Shown piece by piece: positions 46,127 to 58,412 of a stretch of 64,000 nt of DNA. The DNA comes from Prevotellaceae bacterium (GTDB lineage Bacteria > Bacteroidota > Bacteroidia > Bacteroidales > Bacteroidaceae). Location: the NCBI GenBank assembly GCA_015257125.1, contig JABZKU010000003.1, positions 62,001-126,000 on the forward strand. The letters run 5' to 3'. Both the position numbers and the translations under genes were made by a program. Below the pieces are notes generated by a model that did no database searches, was not told the DNA's origin, and was given only the letters and a program-made list of their open reading frames with translations. Numbering within the stretch: position 1 is the stretch's first letter; each line of letters begins with the position of its first letter.

Positions 46127-49100
46127 ATGAATACATTTGAGAGCGAAGCCAAGTTTGAAGAAGCCGTTATCAGAGAACTTCAGCGCAATGGATGGTCGGA
46201 ACAAGTGATCAAGTATCCCACGGAGGAGGACTTGATGCAGAACTGGGCAAACATTCTCTTTCACAACAATAGCGGTAAGGACAGACTCAACGATCAGCCA
46301 CTGACCGCAGGAGAGATGCGCCAAATCATAGAGCAGATAGAAGACTTTAAGTCGCCCGTAGCACTCAATGGATTCATCAATGGACGCACCATTAGCATCA
46401 CACGAGACAATCCGAATGACCCCGAACACCTAGGGAAAGAGGTGAGTCTCTCTATTTACAACCGCCTAGAAATAGCAGGCGGAAAGAGCCACTACCAAAT
46501 CGCACAACAGCCGAAGTTTGAGCGAGGGAAACGCATCCTTCCCGACCGACGCGGCGACTTGCAGCTCCTCATCAACGGAATGCCTCTCATCCATATAGAG
46601 CTGAAGAGTAGCAAGGTGCCGGCGATACAGGCTGCCAACCAAATAGAGAAATATAGCCATGAGGGCATCTTCACGAGGATGTTCTCCTTGGTGCAAATCT
46701 TCGTGGCGATGAATCCCGAAGAGATGCTCTACTTTGCCAATCCCGGCATGTCGGGACGTTTCAATAGAGATTACTATTTCCATTGGGCTGACTTCAACAA
46801 CGAGCCCATGAATGACTGGAAAGAGATTTGCTCCGCCTTCCTCTCTATCCCTAAGGCGCATCAGCTCATTGGCTTCTACACCATTGCCGACAAGAGCGAT
46901 GGGGTGCTGAAAGTGATGCGTAGCTATCAGTATTATGCTGCCAATGCCATCAGCACGCGTGTGGCTCAAAACGACTGGAATGCTCGAGAACAAAAAGGGG
47001 GCTACATCTGGCACACTACGGGATCGGGCAAGACGATGACGAGCTTCAAGGCTGCTCAACTCATTGCGGCATCGGGCGATGCGGACAAGGTGGTGTTTCT
47101 GGTAGACCGCATTGAACTCGGTAGTCAGAGTTTGCAAAACTATCGCAGCTTTGCCGGCGACAGTGAAGAGGTGCAAGACACCGACGACACGGGCATCTTG
47201 GTGAAGAAACTCCAAGATGAGGGCGCAGGGAGCACGCTCATTGTGACCTCTATTCAGAAGATGAGCCGTGTGAATGCCAAAGACCTAGCGGAGCGAGCCA
47301 AAGAACTCGAACAGATACAGCGCAAGCACATGGTGTTCATTGTAGACGAATGCCACCGCAGCACCTTTGGCGATATGCTCATCACCATCAAAGCGACCTT
47401 CCCCCGTGCACTCTTCTTTGGCTTTACAGGGACACCTATCAAGGATGAGAACCAGAAAAACATGAACACTACACAGACCGTCTTTGGCGAATCGTTGCAC
47501 CAATATCTATTGGCAGATGGCATCAAAGATGGGAATGTGTTGGGCTTCGAACCGAAGGCGATAGAGACCTACAAGGCGAAAGACCTGCGCCGCGCCGTAG
47601 CACTGGAACAAGCCAAAGCGCATAGCGAACAAGAAGCGCTATCGGACGAAGACAAGAAAGAGATCTATCTCAAATACACGCTGGGCAACACGGTGCCTAT
47701 GGCCGGCTATGTGAGGGAAGATGGAAAGTACGTGAAAGGCATAGAGGACTTTCTGCCCGAAAGCCAATATAGCAACAAGAAGCATCATCTTGCTGTGGTG
47801 AACGACATCAAGGAGAATTGGAACATGCTGAGCCAGTGCGGTAAGTTTCACGCCATCCTTGCCACACGGAGTATTCCAGAGGCTATAGCCTACTATCGTT
47901 TGTTCCGAGAAGAATGTCCGGAACTCAAAGTTACGGCGCTCTTCGACCCTAGCATCGACAATGTGGAGGGAATGACCATCAAAGAAGATGGTTTGGTGGA
48001 GATACTTGAAGGGTATAAAGCACTCTTCGGAGTGAGCTACACGCTGCCCACATATGCACAATATAAGGTAGACGTATCGCTCCGACTTGCCCACAAAGAG
48101 CCCTATCGCAACATCAAACCCGAGGCACAGCTGGATCTCCTGATTGTGGTCAACCAGATGCTCACGGGCTTCGACTCGAAGTGGATCAACACGCTCTATA
48201 TGGATAAAATGATGGAATATGAAAACATCATCCAAGCCTTCAGCCGCACCAATCGTCTCTTCGGTCCCGACAAACCCTTTGGTATCATCCGTTACTATCG
48301 TCGTCCCCACACCATGCGACGTAACATAGACCGCGCAGTAGAGGTGTACTCTGATGGTAAACCTGTGAAACTCTTTGCTGATCCCCTCGTGCATAACCTC
48401 AGGTGCATCAACCAACTCTTCACCGAGATTCAATATCTTTTTAAGCAAGCAAGTATCACGGACTTTGCCAAGTTGCCCGACAACGAAGCAGAGCGAGCTC
48501 GCTTTGCCCAACTCTTTAGCCAACTGAATAAATATCTCGAAGCTGCACGCATACAGTCCTTCCGCTGGAGCATACTCAGTTATAAACTCAAAGACGAAGA
48601 CGGGAAGACGACGCAGATCGTGGTGCGACTCGATGAACTGACCTACCTCACGCTCGTAAAGCGCTACAAAGAATTGCTAAATGGTGGCGGAAGTGGCGGC
48701 TCATCATCGTCTAGTGCGCCCTATGATATAGACCCCTATATTACGGAAATTGATACTGCGATGATTGACGCCAACTATCTCAACAGTCGCTTTGAGAAGT
48801 ATCTCCGCACTTTGCATAACGGAACTGCCACTGCTGAGGAACGTGCGTCTGTGTTTGAAGAACTGCACCGCTCTTTTGCCTCCCTATCACAAGATGAGCA
48901 ACGCTTTGCCGAAATCTTCTTGCACGAGGTGGAACAAGGAAGAGTGAGTTTGGAACAAGGAAAGACTTTCAAAGATTACATCGTAGACTATCAAAGCAAA
49001 GCGCAGAATGACAGCATTCACGAGGTGGCACAACACTTTGGGCTTGATGAAAGTTTACTTCGTGAGATGGTCAATCTGCACCTTACACAAGGGAACATCA

Positions 49101-49252
49101 ATGAGTACAATCGTTTTGACAAATTGATAGATTCTGTTGATTTAGAAAAGGCCAAAAGCTTTTTCGAGCAAGAAACAGGAATTGAGATGAGTACCTTCGA
49201 TGTCAATCTTGAACTAGATGAATATCTTCGCAACTTCCTTGTGGAGAGGTAG
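46127..49252 (+). CDS. hsdR: type I restriction-modification endonuclease subunit HsdR
   Basis: Translocates DNA and cuts unmethylated targets. The 1041-residue protein has the nuclease motif D144 ... E158-L-K160 (GDLQLLINGMPLIHIELK), Walker A TTGSGKT (297-303), the DEAD-type VDECHRS (about 407), GFTGTPI, and the helicase motif QAFSRTNRLFG. A flexible Gly/Ser linker (GGGSGGSSSSS, residues about 853-863) leads to the C-terminal helical domain that contacts HsdM. The frame is open into hsdS; the ATG at 46127, 22 bp after hsdS, is chosen. Full length with all motifs, so the system looks functional. Confidence 0.95.
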   Translation: MNTFESEAKFEEAVIRELQRNGWSEQVIKYPTEEDLMQNWANILFHNNSGKDRLNDQPLTAGEMRQIIEQIEDFKSPVALNGFINGRTISITRDNPNDPEHLGKEVSLSIYNRLEIAGGKSHYQIAQQPKFERGKRILPDRRGDLQLLINGMPLIHIELKSSKVPAIQAANQIEKYSHEGIFTRMFSLVQIFVAMNPEEMLYFANPGMSGRFNRDYYFHWADFNNEPMNDWKEICSAFLSIPKAHQLIGFYTIADKSDGVLKVMRSYQYYAANAISTRVAQNDWNAREQKGGYIWHTTGSGKTMTSFKAAQLIAASGDADKVVFLVDRIELGSQSLQNYRSFAGDSEEVQDTDDTGILVKKLQDEGAGSTLIVTSIQKMSRVNAKDLAERAKELEQIQRKHMVFIVDECHRSTFGDMLITIKATFPRALFFGFTGTPIKDENQKNMNTTQTVFGESLHQYLLADGIKDGNVLGFEPKAIETYKAKDLRRAVALEQAKAHSEQEALSDEDKKEIYLKYTLGNTVPMAGYVREDGKYVKGIEDFLPESQYSNKKHHLAVVNDIKENWNMLSQCGKFHAILATRSIPEAIAYYRLFREECPELKVTALFDPSIDNVEGMTIKEDGLVEILEGYKALFGVSYTLPTYAQYKVDVSLRLAHKEPYRNIKPEAQLDLLIVVNQMLTGFDSKWINTLYMDKMMEYENIIQAFSRTNRLFGPDKPFGIIRYYRRPHTMRRNIDRAVEVYSDGKPVKLFADPLVHNLRCINQLFTEIQYLFKQASITDFAKLPDNEAERARFAQLFSQLNKYLEAARIQSFRWSILSYKLKDEDGKTTQIVVRLDELTYLTLVKRYKELLNGGGSGGSSSSSAPYDIDPYITEIDTAMIDANYLNSRFEKYLRTLHNGTATAEERASVFEELHRSFASLSQDEQRFAEIFLHEVEQGRVSLEQGKTFKDYIVDYQSKAQNDSIHEVAQHFGLDESLLREMVNLHLTQGNINEYNRFDKLIDSVDLEKAKSFFEQETGIEMSTFDVNLELDEYLRNFLVER

Positions 49253-49590
49253 AAGCTCTTTCCCCAATATTTTCGTTTTGTCGAGCAATCATATTGGCTG
49301 ACTGCCCATCTGCTGTATGAGACAACGAAAAGCAGTATTCGTCTTATCGAGTATTGTGATAAGAACGAAGTTAAAGCAAAAGGCTGAAGTCCAACGACGG
49401 ACTTCAGCCTTATTATGTATGGTGAAAATGCTTTTACGGGACGACAATTAAATGGTGAGTCGGAGGGAGCGTGGCATTTAGGTAGCGCGGTCGCTCCAGC
49501 TTCGGGATTCTTTCAGCAAAGGGAATTCAATTTACAGCGAATGGAAAGAAATTTGCAGTGCGAACCTGTAGAATATAAGGAAGCTTCCGC
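49253..49590. other. intergenic region between hsdR and the DUF1015 gene
   Basis: 338 bp with no gene; it contains the terminator at 49380-49411. The last part is GC-poor and shows a small palindrome (GGAAGCTTCC) just before the DUF1015 stop. Confidence 0.5.
49380..49411 (+). terminator. intrinsic terminator after hsdR
   Basis: A perfect 13-bp stem (AAGGCTGAAGTCC at 49380-49392 with 49399-49411) with a 6-nt loop. Only a short T run (TTATTAT) follows. Confidence 0.7.
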
Positions 49591-50838
49591 TTATTCCATG
49601 TCGTGGATGACCATGCCGGTGCGGAGCTTGGGCTCAAACCAGGTGGCCTTGGGGGGCATGATGTTGCCGGTGTCGGCAATGCGCATCACTTGTTCCATCG
49701 TCACGGGATAGAGCGCCAAGGCGGCCTGCATCTCGCCGCTGTCGACACGGCGGCGCAGTTCGTCGAGTCCGCGCAAACCGCCGACGAAATCGACGCGCTT
49801 GGAGGAGCGGAGGTCGGTGATGCCCAACTGTTTGTCGAGGATCAGCCGAGAAGAGATGTCGACATCGAGCACACCGATGGGATCTTCGGGATCGAAGGTG
49901 CCGGGGCGGGCATCGAGCGAATACCAACGGCCGCCGAGATAGAGCGAGAACTGGTGGGCGTGTTCGGGACGGAAGTTTTCGGTGCCGCGGTCGCGGACTT
50001 CAAAATCGTCCTCGAGGCGGCGGAGGAACTCCTCGGGCGAAAGGCCGTTGAGGTCGCTCATCACGCGATTGTAGTCGAGAATGGTGAGTTGGTCGGCGGG
50101 GAAGCAGACGGCCAAGTAGTAGTTGTACTCCTCGTGACCGGTGTGATTGGGATTGGCCTCGGCACGGGCGGTGCAAACACGCGCGGCGGCGGCAGAACGG
50201 TGGTGGCCGTCGGCGATGTAGAGGGCTTCCATCTTGCCGAACTCGTGAGTGATGGTGGCGATGTCGGCTTCTCCGTCGATGAGCCAGAGGGTATGGCGGA
50301 AACCGTCGACATCGGCCACAAAATCATAGAGCGGCTCGTCCTTGGCGATGCGCTCGATGAGGGCGAGCAACGCGGCATTGTGACGATAGGCCAAGAAGGC
50401 GGAACCGATGTGTGCATTGGTGGCGGTGAGATGACGCACGCGGTCGTCTTCCTTGTCGCGGCGGGTGAGTTCGTGCTTCTTGATGCGGCCGGCATTGTAG
50501 TCGTCGACGTGGGCGGCGAGGACGATACCGTACTGCGTGTGGCCGTTCATGGTTTGGGCATAGAGGTAATAGCACTCGCGCTCGTCTTGTACGAGCCAAC
50601 CTTCGGCAATGAAGCGTTCGAGTTGGCGACGCGCTTCGGGGTAGACGCGGGGATCGTGCTCCTCGGTGCCCTCGGGAAAGTTGATTTCGGGGCGGATGAT
50701 GTGATAGAACGAGCGGGCATTGTCGCCGGCCTCGGCACGGGCTTCGGCAGAGTTGAGCACGTCGTAAGGACGAGACGAAACAAGGTGGGCAAGGCCGGCG
50801 GCGGGACGGAGGCCGCGGAAGGGTTTCACTAAGGTCAT
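49591..50838 (-). CDS. DUF1015 family protein
   Basis: A 415-residue cytoplasmic protein of the DUF1015 family: KPFRGLRPAAG, SRPYDVLN, SFYHIIRPEINFP, ATNAHIGSAFLAY and the conserved YIADGHHRSAAA with AVCFPADQLTILDYNRV are its hallmarks. Known by association: in Bacteroidales it sits after serC and serA, and in other bacteria DUF1015 proteins are proposed to be kinases related to serine metabolism. I cannot see a decisive catalytic motif. 63 bp after serA. Confidence 0.92.
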   Translation of the reverse strand: MTLVKPFRGLRPAAGLAHLVSSRPYDVLNSAEARAEAGDNARSFYHIIRPEINFPEGTEEHDPRVYPEARRQLERFIAEGWLVQDERECYYLYAQTMNGHTQYGIVLAAHVDDYNAGRIKKHELTRRDKEDDRVRHLTATNAHIGSAFLAYRHNAALLALIERIAKDEPLYDFVADVDGFRHTLWLIDGEADIATITHEFGKMEALYIADGHHRSAAAARVCTARAEANPNHTGHEEYNYYLAVCFPADQLTILDYNRVMSDLNGLSPEEFLRRLEDDFEVRDRGTENFRPEHAHQFSLYLGGRWYSLDARPGTFDPEDPIGVLDVDISSRLILDKQLGITDLRSSKRVDFVGGLRGLDELRRRVDSGEMQAALALYPVTMEQVMRIADTGNIMPPKATWFEPKLRTGMVIHDME

Positions 50839-50901
50839 GGTGATTTAGATATTAAGGGGGTTGTTGTTTTGAAAGAATGGACGAAGCACCGGAGACTTTG
50901 C

Positions 50902-51822
50902 TCAGCGATTGACGCGGAAGGTGGTGTCGCCGGTGGCAAAGAAGCCGACAATCTGACGCGCGGCGGCGAGGCCGGCATTGGCATTGGCTTCGGCGGTTTG
51001 GGCACCGAGCTTTTTGGGCGTGGCGTAGTAGCGATTGCCGAGTGCGGCGACGAAGTCTTCGTGGCGGTCGGGACGAATGTCGGTGAGATAGGAGAGATCT
51101 GTGCGCTCGGTGAGGAGCTGCAGGAGTTCATCTTCGTGAATGATTTCCTTGCGCGCGGTGTTGATCAGGATGCCGCCGGGGCGCATGAGTTCGACCATTT
51201 CGCGATTGACAAACTCACGGGTGCGTGGCGTGGCGGGGGTGTGAAGACTGACGATGTCGCACTGCTGCACGAGGTCGTAGAGGTTGTGTGCGGCGTAGGT
51301 GCCGTCTTCCTCGATGCGCTCGACGCGATTGAAAAAATCGTAGGCGCTGACTTCCATCTCAAAACCGCGGGCAATGCGGGCTACACAGCGCGCCACGTTG
51401 CCGTAGGCCAAGAGACCGATGCGCTTTCCTCGCAACTCGGTGCCGGCAGTGCCGTCGTAGTTGTGGCGCACATGCCGCACGAGTAGCCCGAAGACGAGTT
51501 CGGCCACGGCATTGGCGTTCTGTCCGGGGGTGTTCATCACGACGATGTCGCGCTCGGTGGCGGCATCGAGATCCACATTGTCCACGCCGGCACCGGCTCG
51601 CACCACAATGCGCAAACGCGGAGCGGCATCGAGCACTGCGGCGTCGACAAGGTCGCTGCGAATGATGAGGGCGTCAACGTCGGCCACGGCGCTGAGCAAG
51701 GTGGCTTTGTCGGGGTATTTCTCGAGCAGGCGGAGGGTGTGACCCGATGATTCAACGATGGCGCGGATGCCTTCGACCGCTGCGGGGGCAAAAGGCTTTT
51801 CGGTGGCGATAAGTATGTTCAT
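50902..51822 (-). CDS. serA: D-3-phosphoglycerate dehydrogenase (short, 306 residues)
   Basis: Oxidises 3-phosphoglycerate with NAD in the first step of serine synthesis. It has RAGAGVDNVDLDAATERDIVVMNTPGQNANAVAEL, the NAD region GLLAYGNVAR (in place of the usual GxGxxG) and INTARKEIIHEDELL. The end reads KKLGAQTAEANANAG. It lacks the C-terminal ACT regulatory domain found in the ~410-630-residue forms, as is usual in this order. Between serC (66 bp) and DUF1015. Confidence 0.93.
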   Translation of the reverse strand: MNILIATEKPFAPAAVEGIRAIVESSGHTLRLLEKYPDKATLLSAVADVDALIIRSDLVDAAVLDAAPRLRIVVRAGAGVDNVDLDAATERDIVVMNTPGQNANAVAELVFGLLVRHVRHNYDGTAGTELRGKRIGLLAYGNVARCVARIARGFEMEVSAYDFFNRVERIEEDGTYAAHNLYDLVQQCDIVSLHTPATPRTREFVNREMVELMRPGGILINTARKEIIHEDELLQLLTERTDLSYLTDIRPDRHEDFVAALGNRYYATPKKLGAQTAEANANAGLAAARQIVGFFATGDTTFRVNR

Positions 51823-51888
51823 GGCGGTGCTGTGTAATAGGTGAAAAGAAGTGGGGCGGACGGCTTGCGGCGCATCCGCCCTTGATAT

Positions 51889-52965
51889 TCAGGCGCGATG
51901 CTGCGCTTCAAAAGCTTGCATGGTCTCAACCAGCGCTTGGACGCCTTCGAGGGGCATGGCATTATAGATAGAGGCGCGGAAACCGCCCACGGAACGGTGG
52001 CCTTTGATGCCGTGCATGCCGCGCGCTGTGGCGAAAGCGAGGAATTCGGCTTCGAGGGCTTCGTGACCTTCGGCCATGACGAAGCAGACGTTCATGAAAC
52101 TGCGGTCGACGGGGTCGGTTACGGTGCCGCGGAAGAGGGGGTTGCGATCGATCTCGCCGTAGAGGAGTTCGGCGCGCTCACGGGCACGACGTTCCATCTC
52201 GGCTACGCCGCCTTGGGCTTTGATCCAACGCAGGGTTTGCAGGCAGGTAAAGATGGGCACAACGGGGGGCGTGTTGAACATGCTGCCCTTATTGATGTGC
52301 GTGCGGTAGTCGATGATCGTGGGCAGTGGACGGGTGACTTTGCCCAAGACGTCGTTGCGCACAATGACGATGGTGACGCCGGCCATCGAAAGGTTTTTCT
52401 GCGCGCCGGCGTAGATGAGGGCGTATTTCTTCGGATCGATGACGCGAGAGAAGATGTCGCTCGACATGTCGGCTACTAGGGGTACGGGCACATCGAAATC
52501 TTCGTGCCACTCGGTGCCGTAGATGGTGTTGTTGGTCGTGACGTGGAAGTAGTCCACATCGGCCGGCACGGTGAAACCTTTGGGGAGGTAGGTGTAGTTC
52601 GCGTCTTCGGAGGAAGCGACTTCGACAACTTCGCCGAAGAGTTTGGCTTCTTTGAGCGCGTTTTTCGCCCAAGTGCCGGTGTTGAGGTAAGCGGCTTTGC
52701 GCTCAAGGAGGTTATAAGGAACGTAGCAGAACTGCGTGGAGGCTCCGCCGCCGAGGAAGATGACGCTGTAGTCTTCGGGAAGTTGCAGCAACTCGGCCAC
52801 GAGGGCGCGGGCTTCGTCGATGACGGCTTGGAAGTTGGCACTGCGGTGGCTGATCTCCATGAGGGAGAGATCCATTCCGTCGAAATTGAGGCAGGCGTCT
52901 GCAGTGGCGCGGATGACTTCTTGGGGAAGAATGGAGGGGCCGGCGCCGAAATTGTACTTTTTCAT
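51889..52965 (-). CDS. serC: phosphoserine aminotransferase
   Basis: Converts 3-phosphohydroxypyruvate and glutamate to phosphoserine. The 358-residue class V aminotransferase starts KKYNFGAGPSILP, has the SHRS and GGGASTQF motifs, TNNTIYGTEW, DMSSDIFSR, the PLP lysine in YAGAQKNLS and the final GHRSVGGFRASIYNAM. First gene of the leftward serC-serA-DUF1015 operon. The 290-bp leader up to secA has a hairpin at 53140-53181. Confidence 0.97.
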   Translation of the reverse strand: MKKYNFGAGPSILPQEVIRATADACLNFDGMDLSLMEISHRSANFQAVIDEARALVAELLQLPEDYSVIFLGGGASTQFCYVPYNLLERKAAYLNTGTWAKNALKEAKLFGEVVEVASSEDANYTYLPKGFTVPADVDYFHVTTNNTIYGTEWHEDFDVPVPLVADMSSDIFSRVIDPKKYALIYAGAQKNLSMAGVTIVIVRNDVLGKVTRPLPTIIDYRTHINKGSMFNTPPVVPIFTCLQTLRWIKAQGGVAEMERRARERAELLYGEIDRNPLFRGTVTDPVDRSFMNVCFVMAEGHEALEAEFLAFATARGMHGIKGHRSVGGFRASIYNAMPLEGVQALVETMQAFEAQHRA

Positions 52966-53139
52966 GATAATATGGAATTAGGGGGTTATGAACAATGAGT
53001 GAATGCGTAAGCGGCGACGTTGCTGGGGAGCGGGGTGTGAGTTTGTCTACGAACAGGGAAAAGGGACACCTGTCTGCAGCGAGAAAACATCGGCCAAACG
53101 TACGCTGAAAAGCAGAGAAAGGGAGGTCTAAGAACGCCG

Positions 53140-53181
53140 AAAGGTCTCGAACCGCGCCGAGTGGCGTGATTCAAGACCTTT
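53140..53181 (-). promoter_or_regulatory. stem-loop between secA and serC
   Basis: A 12-bp stem (53170-53181 with 53140-53151, one mismatch) plus an inner 5-bp stem. On the minus strand no T run follows, so it is not a clear terminator; it could be a weak terminator of secA or a leader structure of serC. Confidence 0.4.
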
Positions 53182-53255
53182 GGGAGATGTATTACGTTGC
53201 AAGGCTCATGTGGATAGGAAACTAATACACGATGAGACAAACTCGGCACGACAAC

Positions 53256-56639
<3,384 letters not shown>

Positions 56640-56751
56640 AGGATGTTTTTTACGAGAGAAAGGGGCTTACGCTGTTCGATATCAAGCGGAGAATGCGCCC
56701 GTGGAAAAGTGAAAGTGCTCGCTCAAGAGCGAGGAGATGGGAAAAGTCCAC

Positions 56752-58344
56752 TCAAAAGAGCGGAGAGTGCGCACATCCGCTGGGAGCGCGTATGCGAAGC
56801 GCTTTCGAAACCGTGGGCGCCAAATATTCGACGCACACCGGCGTACCGATCTGCCGGCGGGCGATCCCACATCCGTAGAAGATGAGCGGAAAATCGGTAC
56901 GAGCGGCTGTCACGGGAGCCGAGGTCTGTCCGTCAGCGCCGATGCTGCGCCAACCCGGACGCAACACGATGATCACATCGCCGGAGCGTTGGGGAAAATA
57001 CGCGGCCTGAGCGGCCGATGATGCCTGATTCGAAGCACCGGTCAAGAGTTCGCGACCGGTATAAACGGTTTTCACTCCCGAAAGATCGAGGAGGAAATCA
57101 GCGGCCCGGCGTTGGAGTTCTCCGAAGTCGATGCGCTGTTCGCTGATGCGCCGGCGATTGAAAAAGATTTCCGTGCCGAAAGTCGCATCGATATAATTGC
57201 CTTTTCCGTAAAGGTTGGCCAGATAGATATTGAGGAGACTCACCGCACGGCGCATGTCGAACACCCCGCCGGGCAATCGCAAACGCTCATCGTCGGTTTG
57301 CTCGCGATCGAAAGTGCCGGTACCGGCCAACGTAAAGAGCACGCGCCCTTTACCGGCTTTAGCCTCTGCCGATTGGATGATCGTGGACAAGGCGCGATCG
57401 AGCCGCACATAGGTGTCTTGCAGTTCGAGCGCTGAAACGGCGGGATTGCGTCCATTGTAAGTGCCTGCATACAACGCCACGTTCAGCAAATCGGGCGTGC
57501 CGTCCGCGCCGAGGGCGGTGTTGTTGAGCACATCGGCCACGGCGGCGGCCATTTCATCGTTCACCATCGCCGACGTTTTGAACGCCCCGAAGCGTCCACT
57601 GCCGGCCATGCGATGAGAGAAGGGTTTTACGGTGGTGCCGTTCAGCAACACCGTGGGTTTGTTGCGCTGCAAGGGCTGCCATGTCCCGGCGGCCAATCGG
57701 CGGTCGATGCTTTGGCGCGTATTGCGGAGGTTGGCCCAAAGCGGCAACTCGCCATAATAAGAGGAGGTGACCCACTGTCCGTTCCGGTCGTCGATCCACA
57801 CGGCCTGATCCGCCGCATGGCCGCCGGACAAGATGGCCATGGTGGCCTGTGGAGCAATCGAGACGACATAGGCATGTCCGCCGGTGGCCAATTTTAGCTC
57901 GTCGGCCAAGGTAGTCACGAGCAAAGAGGCGGGCGAAAAGCGGTCGGTCGTGCCGCGCCCCTGCACCGTGGCATCTTCTACCGCAACGGTGGGACGCAGG
58001 GTTTCACGGTGGAGAAAACGCTCCCCGACAATGCCGTGATTGGCCGGTGTGGCACCTGTCGCCAAAGTGGCGGTGCCCACTGCACGATCACGGGGCACAA
58101 CGGAATACACCGCTTGCCGATAGTAACACCCATCGCGCAACAACTGTTGGAAACCGTCTTCAACATAGAGCGGAGAAAAGGTTTCGAGATAATCAGACCG
58201 GAGCTGATCGATCAAGATATTGACGACCAATCGCGGCATCTCCCCTTCGTTCCCTTGCACACGTTCCCCCTTGGCCTCGGCGGAAGCCAAGATCGTCATC
58301 ACCGTGATGAGCGAAAGTAGGAAATTGTGCTTGTGCATGCGCAT
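56752..58344 (-). CDS. PafA-like alkaline-phosphatase-superfamily protein, possibly lacking some metal ligands
   Basis: A 530-residue secreted protein with signal peptide (to about residue 24). The N-terminal half has VVNILIDQLRSDYLETF with the expected first metal Asp and DRAVGTATLATGATPANHGIVG, the nucleophile region of the PafA/NPP-type phosphatases. The usual downstream Asp-His pairs are not evident: where relatives have a D-x-x-G-H block, this has TLAGTGTFDREQTDDERLRLPGG. So catalysis is uncertain. Start at 58344; an ATG two codons on is possible. It lies between the DUF4105 gene (68 bp) and secA. Confidence 0.8.
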   Translation of the reverse strand: MRMHKHNFLLSLITVMTILASAEAKGERVQGNEGEMPRLVVNILIDQLRSDYLETFSPLYVEDGFQQLLRDGCYYRQAVYSVVPRDRAVGTATLATGATPANHGIVGERFLHRETLRPTVAVEDATVQGRGTTDRFSPASLLVTTLADELKLATGGHAYVVSIAPQATMAILSGGHAADQAVWIDDRNGQWVTSSYYGELPLWANLRNTRQSIDRRLAAGTWQPLQRNKPTVLLNGTTVKPFSHRMAGSGRFGAFKTSAMVNDEMAAAVADVLNNTALGADGTPDLLNVALYAGTYNGRNPAVSALELQDTYVRLDRALSTIIQSAEAKAGKGRVLFTLAGTGTFDREQTDDERLRLPGGVFDMRRAVSLLNIYLANLYGKGNYIDATFGTEIFFNRRRISEQRIDFGELQRRAADFLLDLSGVKTVYTGRELLTGASNQASSAAQAAYFPQRSGDVIIVLRPGWRSIGADGQTSAPVTAARTDFPLIFYGCGIARRQIGTPVCVEYLAPTVSKALRIRAPSGCAHSPLF

Positions 58345-58412
58345 GGGTTATCGAGAAAGAGGGAGAGATGATATAAATAAAGAGGAGGAGCGAAAACGAC
58401 GAACTGCGTCAG

